Assembly: GCA_947245315.1 (NCBI GenBank)
Contig: CAMXNV010000112.1
Location: forward strand, 1 to 7,245
Direction: 5' to 3'
DNA: 7,245 bases
DNA from: an uncultured Oscillibacter sp.
GTDB taxonomy: Bacteria > Bacillota > Clostridia > Oscillospirales > Oscillospiraceae
Under the pieces are notes generated by a model. That model was not told where the DNA came from. It did not search any database and saw only the letters and a list, made by a program, of their open reading frames with translations. Positions 1 to 4,399 of this stretch are shown in pieces. Position numbers and translations under genes: made by a program. Within the stretch, counting starts at the first letter, position 1. Each line of letters opens with the position of its first letter.

Positions 1-521
1 GGGACCGGAGGGGCGGGGAGCTTCTCTGCAAGCCCCCTGTCTGCGCGGAGGAGCTGTCCGCGGTCCTGGACTACGCGGAGGGCCGCTGGAAGCGCCTGAG
101 CCTCTTCGCCGTCAGCTTGGGGGCCTATTTCAGCCTCCTGGCCTGCCCGGGGCGGAGGCTCTCCCGGGTCTGGTTCCTCTCCCCGGTGGTGGACCTGGCG
201 CGGCTGACCCGGGACATGATGGGCTGGTTCCAGATTTCCGAGGACCGCCTGGAGGCGGAGGGGGCCGTCCCCACCCCCATGGGGCAGATTCTCTATTGGG
301 ACGACTATTGCTATATCCGGCGGCGTCCTATTGACCGCTGGCCCTTCCCCACGGACATCCTCCGGGGCGCCGGGGACGGTCTGGTGGCGGAGGAGACCGT
401 CCGGGCCTTCGTGGAGCGCTTCTCCTGCCGCCTGCGGATCGTGGACGGCGCGGAGCACTGGTTCCACACGCCGGAGGAACTGGAAGCCCTGTCCCGCTGG
501 CTCCGGGAGACGGGACGGTGA
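1..521 (+). CDS. alpha/beta hydrolase, 5'-truncated by window edge
   Basis: The frame is open from position 3 to the TGA at 519-521 (172 visible codons), so the gene starts before the window. Visible alpha/beta-hydrolase landmarks come in the expected order. A nucleophile elbow AVSLGA has Ser at visible residue 38. GAGDGLV has the likely catalytic Asp at residue 125, and GAEHWFHTPEEL has the likely catalytic His at residue 152. The elbow departs from strict GxSxG, with Ala at the first Gly position. About 110-120 residues separate Ser and His, as expected for a small serine hydrolase or esterase with a short cap. The substrate cannot be told from the sequence. A TTG at 117 is open as a start, but it falls just after the nucleophile Ser and would remove it, so it is not used. 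The next gene starts 26 nt downstream and is probably co-transcribed. Confidence 0.8.
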   Translation, partial: DRRGGELLCKPPVCAEELSAVLDYAEGRWKRLSLFAVSLGAYFSLLACPGRRLSRVWFLSPVVDLARLTRDMMGWFQISEDRLEAEGAVPTPMGQILYWDDYCYIRRRPIDRWPFPTDILRGAGDGLVAEETVRAFVERFSCRLRIVDGAEHWFHTPEELEALSRWLRETGR

Positions 522-547
522 CCGATTTGGAAGAGGGAGGTCTCGAT

Positions 548-1021
548 ATGCGGGACGAGGAAATCCTCTTACGGCGGGAGACGCCGGAGGAAAGGCCCTC
601 CGGCATCTGCATCCAATACGCGGAGGGCTTCGGCGAAGTCACCGAGGCGGTTGTGCGGAAAATTCTCAAAAATGTGCGCAAGGGCGTTTACCAACACCTG
701 TATTTGGCCCTGGATCCCGGCGGGGAGTCCACTTTCCTGCAAATGGCCGCCGGGGGCGGCTGCATCGCGCTGTCTATCGGCGAGGAGAGATGCCAGGAGA
801 ACCGCGTCTCCTGGACGGTTTATCAAAGCTATGATCCCCGCTATTCGGTGTCGGCGGAAGCGGCCCCCATCCGATGGGGCCAAGACGTCTTCCTGAAAAG
901 GTATACAATTCAGGACCCGGCGCTGGCCTTGCGGGGGATCGAGTGGTTTATCCGGACGGGAACGCCCTACCCGGGAATGGACTGGGCGCGGCACGGCGGC
1001 TTCCCTTCAAACTCCGGTTGA
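548..1021 (+). CDS. hypothetical protein, 157 aa
   Basis: I do not recognise this family. The chosen start is the ATG at 548, preceded by a strong Shine-Dalgarno GGGAGGT (535-541) at 6 nt spacing. A GTG at 518 overlapping the hydrolase stop would add 10 residues (MTDLEEGGLD) but has a weaker ribosome site. No signal peptide or membrane segment is visible, so the product is probably cytosolic. It has an acidic, Arg-rich N-terminus (MRDEEILLRRETPEER), a central alternating hydrophobic stretch (GVYQHLYLALDPGGES, then GGGCIALSIGEE) typical of a mixed alpha/beta fold, and a C-terminal helix-like segment ending ALRGIEWFIRTG. The strand pattern loosely recalls small immunity-type proteins, but no toxin gene is visible beside it and I do not assign that role. 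Codon use matches its neighbours. The TGA stop (1019-1021) lies inside the -35 box of the rnpB promoter. Confidence 0.75.
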   Translation: MRDEEILLRRETPEERPSGICIQYAEGFGEVTEAVVRKILKNVRKGVYQHLYLALDPGGESTFLQMAAGGGCIALSIGEERCQENRVSWTVYQSYDPRYSVSAEAAPIRWGQDVFLKRYTIQDPALALRGIEWFIRTGTPYPGMDWARHGGFPSNSG

Positions 1022-1046
1022 CAACTTCCCAACTTTTCTGTAAAAT
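1018..1046 (+). promoter_or_regulatory. sigma-A-type promoter of rnpB
   Basis: A perfect -35 box TTGACA (1018-1023) is followed by a 17-nt spacer and a near-perfect -10 box TAAAAT (1041-1046). Transcription should begin about 1052-1054, which coincides with the start of the RNase P RNA P1 helix. The -35 box overlaps the stop codon of the upstream gene. This is the best promoter match in the window, as expected for an abundant housekeeping RNA. Confidence 0.85.
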
Positions 1047-1195
1047 AGAAGCCGCGAGTAAGACAGACAGCCGCGTAGGCAGGCCGAAAGGCCGTCCATG
1101 AGGAAAGTCCGGGCTCCACAGGGCAAGGATAACGGGTAACGCCCGCCGAAGGCGACTTCAGGAAAAGTGCAACAGAGATATACCGCCATTGCGGC

Positions 1196-1363
1196 AAAAC
1201 CGTGCTGATAAAGGTTTCAGACACATCCGCCCTGCGGCATCCGCGTAAGCGGGCCGCAGGAGACGGGGGGAAAGTGTGAAAGGGGGGCGGAGCCCCGCCT
1301 TTCAATTGCAATAAACCCCGCCTCAGCGGACGCGATCTCGAAGAGATCGCTCTACACCCTTAT
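1196..1363 (+). other. insertion in the P12 helix of rnpB
   Basis: Typical A-type RNAs have about 30 nt between P11 strands ACCGCC and GGTAAGGGT. Here there are 196 nt (1188-1383). The extra segment is bounded by a 9-nt direct repeat CATTGCGGC at 1187-1195 and 1364-1372, as a target-site duplication would look. No terminal inverted repeats or open reading frame are seen. It folds into a string of hairpins: AAACC/GGTTT (1197-1217); a long GUAA-loop hairpin (1231-1260); GAAAGG...CCTTTC (1278-1303); CCGC-CTCA-GCGG (1318-1329); and GCGATCTC-GAA-GAGATCGC (1332-1350). P12 is the known variable, expandable helix of this RNA, so the ribozyme is probably still active. It may instead be a lineage-specific P12 extension. 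Confidence 0.6.
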
Positions 1364-1393
1364 CATTGCGGCTTTGCCGCAATGGTAAGGGTG
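1355..1393 (+). repeat. 18-bp inverted repeat overlapping P11/P12 3' strand of rnpB
   Basis: Positions 1355-1372 pair with 1376-1393 around a TTT loop, with one T-G wobble (1363/1385). The right arm contains the conserved GGTAAGGGT that should pair with ACCGCC (1182-1187) to form P11. The local hairpin is longer than the canonical P11/P12 pairing and would exclude it. The left arm is part of the inserted segment plus the second copy of the 9-nt repeat. Confidence 0.75.
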
Positions 1394-1603
1394 GAAAGGC
1401 GAGGTAAGAGCTCACCCATCGGCTGGGAACAGTCCGATGCTGTAAACTCTATCCGGAGCAACACCGGCATGGGAGCATCGGGGTTCGCCCCCGAAAGGCT
1501 GGCCCGGCCGCTCCCGGGGTGGCTGGAGCGCGCTGGCAACAGCGCGCCTAGATAGATGGCTGTCAAATACAGAACCCGGCTTACAGTTTTGCTCGCAATA
1601 TGT

Positions 1604-1641
1604 GAGGACCGTCCGCATGACCTGCGGGCGGTCCTCTTTTT
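1604..1641 (+). terminator. rho-independent terminator of rnpB
   Basis: A 13-bp stem, GAGGACCGTCCGC (1604-1616) with GCGGGCGGTCCTC (1624-1636), has one T-G wobble and a 7-nt loop, and is followed by TTTTT (1637-1641). It lies a few nucleotides after the 3' end of the RNase P RNA. The convergent XRE gene ends at 1669, but there is no matching A-run on its side, so the signal mainly serves the plus strand. Confidence 0.9.
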
Positions 1642-1668
1642 CTGGTCCGCGATTTCCTCGAACACCCT

Positions 1669-2727
1669 CTAGGGCCTCCGGCCCATCTCCTTCTGTAGTT
1701 GGCTCCACCGCTCCTGGTCGGTCATCAGCCGCTCCCGCAAGTCCGGGGAAATGTCTTCCAGCCAGTACTGCTCAATTTCCTTGACCTTATAGTCTCCGCG
1801 CCAGTCGTAGACCATATAGGGCTTCTCCGGCCAGCGGGTGCGGACTACTACCTCGTTGTGCCCGTCCCGGTCGATGTCCTCTACCGCGGCGTTCAGGCAG
1901 CCCTCCGCCAGCAGGATGTCCTCCCTGTTTGTCCACTCAAATGTCTCCCGGTCCCACTCCCCGGTCCAGAAACGGTAATCGCGGAGAAAAACCTTTCCTC
2001 TGGGTTCGCCATAGGGGTCCGGGTAATCGTTCTCGCCGGCGTAGTGGACCTCGTCATACCAGAACAGCGGGCTGCTCTCCACCTCATGCTGCCCGTCCGG
2101 CGTCTCCCCCAGGAATACGCCGTAAAATTGACAGGCGCTGACCGTCCCCTCACAGGTCCGCCTGTTCCACCGGCAGTCCAGAAGATAGGCCAGTTTTTTC
2201 CCCTGCTCATTTTGCAGGTCAATGCCCTTGAAGTCCACACCCTCCCCGCATTTCAGCCGGAGCAGGTGCCCCTCCTTTTCTACATACAGGTAGTTCTCAT
2301 TTCCCACCGTCTCCTTAAAGACAATCGTGCCCTTCCACTGCCCGGCGGCGTAGGTGCTGCAATACCAGACCGCCCCCAGGACTGCCGCCAGCATCAGCGC
2401 CAGGACCAGAAGCGTCTGCCGGGCGCGCCTCCGCCGCTCCGATCTCAGGCTTTCCCGGGAAAGCTCCAGCAAGTTTTGCACAGGCTCTTCCTCCTTTATC
2501 CGCTCAATGTTCTCTTCCCTTCTCCGGCAGGCCATCAGCTCCTCCACCCCCAGCCCCAGGGCCTCCGCCAGGGGCTCCAGCAGCGTCACGTCCGGGTAGC
2601 TCAGGGCCCGCTCCCATTTGCTTACCGCCTTGTCCGTCACATGGACTCGGGCCGCCAATTCCTTTTGCGTCAGCCCGGCGGCCTTCCGGTTCCCGGCGAT
2701 AAAATTTCCGAATTGCTGTCTGTTCAT
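1669..2727 (-). CDS. membrane-anchored XRE-family regulator with FG-GAP-like sensor domain
   Basis: The start is the ATG at 2727-2725, with Shine-Dalgarno GGAGGTGA upstream (2733-2740 on the plus strand). An in-frame extension to 2775 lacks such a site. The 352-aa product has four parts. Residues 5-60 are an XRE/Cro helix-turn-helix (AGLTQKELAARVHVTDKAVSKWE, then YPDVTLLEPLAEALG). A charged linker at 61-103 ends in an RSERRRRARQ positive patch. One membrane segment spans about 105-127 (TLLVLALMLAAVLGAVWY). Residues 128-352 are predicted outside the cell and include DIDRDGHNEVVV (284-295), the calcium-loop pattern of FG-GAP/VCBS repeats. XRE proteins bind operator DNA. Here the architecture suggests a one-component sensor that holds its DNA-binding domain at the membrane inner face. 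It is divergent from the VTC/DUF4956/CotH cluster, so it may control that cluster or itself (inference). The stop is TAG (1671-1669), so TAG ends a complete protein in this genome. Confidence 0.9.
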   Translation of the reverse strand: MNRQQFGNFIAGNRKAAGLTQKELAARVHVTDKAVSKWERALSYPDVTLLEPLAEALGLGVEELMACRRREENIERIKEEEPVQNLLELSRESLRSERRRRARQTLLVLALMLAAVLGAVWYCSTYAAGQWKGTIVFKETVGNENYLYVEKEGHLLRLKCGEGVDFKGIDLQNEQGKKLAYLLDCRWNRRTCEGTVSACQFYGVFLGETPDGQHEVESSPLFWYDEVHYAGENDYPDPYGEPRGKVFLRDYRFWTGEWDRETFEWTNREDILLAEGCLNAAVEDIDRDGHNEVVVRTRWPEKPYMVYDWRGDYKVKEIEQYWLEDISPDLRERLMTDQERWSQLQKEMGRRP

Positions 2728-2745
2728 GGGCTTCACCTCCCCGTC

Positions 2746-2775
2746 AGTGTACTCCAAAGCCGGGAAAAAAAGCAA
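2746..2775 (-). promoter_or_regulatory. candidate promoter of the XRE-family regulator gene
   Basis: Read on the minus strand, TTGCTT (2775-2770) stands 18 nt before TACACT (2751-2746), which is followed by the ribosome site and ATG at 2727. The matches are 3/6 and 4/6 to the -35 and -10 consensus, so this is a modest candidate chosen mainly by position. Confidence 0.35.
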
Positions 2776-2788
2776 CCGACCAGTGGTA

Positions 2789-2809
2789 GAATCCGGCGGA
2801 TTCCGCCGG
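2789..2809. repeat. nested palindromes in divergent intergenic region, possible operator
   Basis: Two perfect inverted repeats overlap: GAATCC-GGC-GGATTC (2789-2803) and CCGGCGG-ATT-CCGCCGG (2793-2809). They sit in the 195-nt gap between the divergent XRE gene and the VTC gene, just upstream of the candidate minus-strand -35 box. Position and symmetry suit a regulator binding site, perhaps autoregulation by the XRE protein. The hairpin is followed by no clear T-run on either strand, so a terminator is less likely. Confidence 0.45.
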
Positions 2810-2858
2810 TTCCAAGTGTTTTCGGGCTCAGGAAAATTTTTTCTCAGCCGCCATTTTT

Positions 2859-2889
2859 TAAGGTTAGCCTAAGAAATGCCCTGTATGAT
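2859..2889 (+). promoter_or_regulatory. candidate operon promoter with DtxR/IdeR-like iron box
   Basis: TAAGGTTAGCCTAA (2859-2872) matches the first 14 positions of the DtxR/IdeR consensus TWAGGTWAGSCTWACCTWA. The right end diverges, giving 15/19 overall. A -10-like TATGAT lies at 2884-2889, so a bound repressor would cover the -35 region. No good -35 box is visible there (AGGTTA at 17 nt spacing), so the promoter may be weak or factor-dependent. The VTC start is 34 nt further on. The iron-repressor link is inference from the consensus alone. Confidence 0.4.
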
Positions 2890-2922
2890 GCCCCCATCCT
2901 CTTCAAGGAAAGGAGCGCAGTC

Positions 2923-3594
2923 ATGAAACCTCGGCACGAGTGGAAGCACGAGATCACCGCCGCCGACCGCCTGATTCTCTCCGCCCGCCTCTCGGCGGTG
3001 GCCCGGAGGGACAGCCACGGGCGGGACGGCCGCTATGAGATTCGGAGCTTGTACTTCGACGATCCCCGGGACACGGCCCTCCGGGAGAAGCTGGACGGCG
3101 TGGCCCGACGGGAGAAGTTCCGAATACGCTGCTACGGCGGCGACGCCTCGTACATCTGCCTGGAGAAAAAGATCAAGCAGGACGGCCTGTGCGGCAAGCG
3201 GTCCGTCCTCCTCAGCGCCCAGGAGGTCCAACGCATTCTGGAGGGGGACCTGGGCTGGATGGCCGGCTGCGGCAGGCCTTTGGTCCAAGAGTTCCTCTGC
3301 AAGATGCGGGACGGCGGCCTCCGCCCCAAGACCATTGTGGACTACACCCGGGACGCCTACGTCTTCCCCGCCGGAAACGTGCGGGTCACCCTGGACTACA
3401 ACATCCGCACCGGCCTGGCGTCCACGGATTTCTTCAACCCCGCCTCCCTTACCGTCCCCGCCGGGGACGCCCCCGCGATCCTGGAGGTGAAGTGGGACGA
3501 ATTTCTCCCGGACGTCATCCGGGCTGCCGTCCAGCTCCCCGGGCGGCACACCTCCGCCTTTTCCAAGTACGCGGCCTGCCGCGTTTACGGATAA
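2923..3594 (+). CDS. VTC-type polyphosphate polymerase domain protein
   Basis: The ATG at 2923 follows Shine-Dalgarno AAAGGAG (2909-2915) at 7 nt. The frame is also open far upstream across the antisense of the XRE gene, but that is not coding. The 223-aa product shows the triphosphate-tunnel fold of VTC domains, with alternating charged residues on strands: RHEWKHEI (4-11), SLYFDD (42-47), RREKFRIR (62-69), LEKKIKQDG (80-88), GKRSV, DYTRDAYVF (140-148), VTLDYNIR (155-162), LEVKWDEFLP (187-196) and the C-terminal SKYAACRVYG. In yeast Vtc4 this domain makes polyphosphate from ATP, with the basic residues lining the tunnel and Glu/Asp binding metal. Bacterial relatives are mostly uncharacterised. 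No membrane segment is seen, so it should act in the cytosol next to the DUF4956 membrane protein, whose gene starts 21 nt downstream. The length is normal for the bacterial family. The VTC assignment is firm, but the reaction product is inferred. Confidence 0.88.
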   Translation: MKPRHEWKHEITAADRLILSARLSAVARRDSHGRDGRYEIRSLYFDDPRDTALREKLDGVARREKFRIRCYGGDASYICLEKKIKQDGLCGKRSVLLSAQEVQRILEGDLGWMAGCGRPLVQEFLCKMRDGGLRPKTIVDYTRDAYVFPAGNVRVTLDYNIRTGLASTDFFNPASLTVPAGDAPAILEVKWDEFLPDVIRAAVQLPGRHTSAFSKYAACRVYG

Positions 3595-3615
3595 CTGAGA
3601 AAGGAAGCGACGAAC

Positions 3616-4182
3616 ATGACATTTCAAGACATTTTTAAGTCCAGCTTTTTGGAGAACGTCAGCGGCGTCAGCCTGCTGGACATGAGCCTGGCCCTGCTTC
3701 TGGCCTTTGGCCTGGGGCTGTTTATCTTCCTGGTTTACAAGAAGACCTTCACCGGCGTGATGTACTCCTCCAGCTTCGGCGTGACCCTGGTGGCCCTGAC
3801 CATGATCACCACCATGGTGATTCTGGCCGTCACCAGCAACGTGGTGCTGTCCCTGGGCATGGTGGGCGCGCTGTCCATCGTCCGCTTCCGCACGGCTATT
3901 AAGGAGCCTTTGGACATCGCCTTTCTCTTCTGGGCCATTGCCGTGGGCATCGTTCTGGCGGCGGGGCTGATTCCCCTGGCGGTCTTCGGCAGCGTGATAA
4001 TCGGCGTGACGCTGTTGGTACTGGTGAACCGGAAGTCCCGCTGCGATCCCTACATTGCCGTCCTGCAATGCGACGGCCAGGACAGCGAGGCCCGGGCGGA
4101 GGAGTACCTCCGGCAGAACACCCGCCGCTGCGTGGTGAAGAGCAAGACGGTTCAAAAGGACGCCGTGGAGCTCCACTTCTAG
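3616..4182 (+). CDS. DUF4956 membrane protein, C-terminus cut by in-frame TAG
   Basis: The ATG at 3616 has Shine-Dalgarno AAGGAAG (3601-3607). The 188-aa product has an N-terminal amphipathic stretch, membrane segments at about 22-41, 53-77 and 100-137 (probably two spans), and the family signature GMVGALSIVRFRTAIKEPLD (81-100). A cytosolic ferredoxin-like tail follows from about 145 (PYIAVLQCDGQDSEARAEEY, then CVVKSKTV). DUF4956 proteins have no proven function but typically sit beside VTC and CotH genes. Translation as written ends at TAG (4180-4182) in the middle of a tail strand (VELHF-stop-IRLR). The same frame then continues 34 codons in recognisable family sequence to TAA at 4285-4287, giving 223 residues in full, the usual size. 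The truncated protein keeps all membrane segments but loses the last strand/helix unit, so it may be inactive or partly active. The gene is best read as recently interrupted; a base error is possible. Confidence 0.85.
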   Translation: MTFQDIFKSSFLENVSGVSLLDMSLALLLAFGLGLFIFLVYKKTFTGVMYSSSFGVTLVALTMITTMVILAVTSNVVLSLGMVGALSIVRFRTAIKEPLDIAFLFWAIAVGIVLAAGLIPLAVFGSVIIGVTLLVLVNRKSRCDPYIAVLQCDGQDSEARAEEYLRQNTRRCVVKSKTVQKDAVELHF

Positions 4183-4287
4183 ATTCGCCTCAGGGACGAG
4201 GGCACCGGCTTCGTCAACGCCCTGGCGGACCTCCCCGGCGTCCGCAGCGCAGTCCTTGTAAGCTACAACGGCGACTACATGGGGTAA
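4183..4287 (+). pseudogene. 3' remnant of the DUF4956 gene beyond the in-frame TAG
   Basis: In the same frame as the DUF4956 gene, 34 codons follow the TAG: IRLRDEGTGFVNALADLPGV, then RSAVLVSYNGDYMG, then TAA. The segment reads as the closing beta-alpha-beta of the family's tail, with the typical AVLVSYNG ending. Thirty of the 34 codons end in G or C, like the gene upstream, so it was under coding selection until recently. No start codon with a ribosome site allows separate translation. A change of one base (TAG from GAG, giving VELHFEIRL) would restore a normal protein. Confidence 0.8.
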
Positions 4288-4312
4288 TTCTTTTTCTTGT
4301 AAGAAAAAGAAT
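4287..4312. repeat. perfect 12-bp inverted repeat, AT-rich
   Basis: ATTCTTTTTCTT (4287-4298) and AAGAAAAAGAAT (4301-4312) flank a GT. It starts in the TAA that closes the full DUF4956 frame. It has no GC stem and no following T-run, so it is a poor terminator. Its composition stands out from the GC-rich surroundings and resembles dispersed intergenic repeats seen in this group of clostridia (from memory, not searched). Confidence 0.6.
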
Positions 4313-4328
4313 CAAAAAGAACTTTAGC

Positions 4329-4366
4329 TCGCTCTAGGGGTCTGGTAGAGAACCAGATCGGAGCGA
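4329..4366. repeat. compound hairpin in the gap before the CotH-family gene
   Basis: An outer stem TCGCTC (4329-4334) / GAGCGA (4361-4366) encloses an inner stem TCTGGT (4341-4346) / ACCAGA (4352-4357) with an AGAGA loop. It lies between the AT-rich inverted repeat and the CotH ribosome site, so the whole 112-nt gap is structured. It may be a leader structure affecting CotH expression, an RNA-processing site, or part of a dispersed repeat. No promoter is convincing here. Confidence 0.45.
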
Positions 4367-4399
4367 CGGAAACGTAGAACTGCGATTCAGGAGGTCCTT

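Larger units (their letters stand above)
1051..1598 (+). ncRNA. rnpB: RNase P RNA, bacterial type A, with expanded P12
   Basis: This is the catalytic RNA of RNase P, which removes the 5' leader of precursor tRNAs. Diagnostic pieces appear in order: GAGGAAAGTCCGGGCTCC (1100-1117, P4 5' strand), GGGTAACGCCC, AACAGAGATATACCGCC (1171-1187), GGTAAGGGT (1384-1392), the P13 region with GGTAAGAG (1403-1410), P14 CATCGG/CCGATG around CTGGGAACAGT, GGTAAAC-like GTAAACTC, the GGGT of L15 (about 1518), P18 GCGCGCTGGCAACAGCGCGC, CTAGATAGATGGCTGTC, and ACAGAACCCGGCTTA (1569-1583, P4 3' strand). P1 closes as GCGAG (1054-1058) with CTCGC (1592-1596). Ends are estimated from P1. Without the P12 insertion (about 1196-1375) the RNA would be about 370 nt, the usual size. 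P13 has one C-A mismatch (C1400 with A1414). A promoter and a terminator flank it tightly, so it is a single-gene unit. Confidence 0.95.

Noticed and set aside
518..547. GTG start at 518 overlapping the hydrolase stop
   Set aside because: The ATG at 548 has a far better Shine-Dalgarno (GGGAGGT, 6 nt). The extra 10 residues add nothing recognisable.
967..1665. Several 60-114 aa open frames across the RNase P RNA region
   Set aside because: They overlap an unambiguous structural RNA and its terminator and have no convincing ribosome sites or protein motifs.
2824..2850. Imperfect inverted repeat GGCTCAGGAAAA / TTTTCTCAGCC as a terminator or operator
   Set aside because: It has several mismatches and no function suggested by position beyond the AT-rich promoter region, so it is too weak to list.
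1699..2922. Plus-strand open frame in line with the VTC gene, making a 631-aa reading frame to 3594
   Set aside because: It is the antisense of the XRE regulator and has no ribosome site or recognisable protein. The ATG at 2923 with AAAGGAG and the VTC N-terminal motif right after it define the true start.
2869..4176. 435-aa minus-strand open frame opposite the VTC and DUF4956 genes
   Set aside because: The His/Gly/Ala/Val-rich translation shows no domain, and the plus-strand genes are clear families. It results from high third-position GC.
4180..4182. TAG as a recoded sense codon (pyrrolysine or an alternative code)
   Set aside because: TAG ends the XRE and CotH genes at natural protein ends in the same window, and no readthrough structure or pyl gene is visible. 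A point mutation is simpler, although suppression cannot be excluded.
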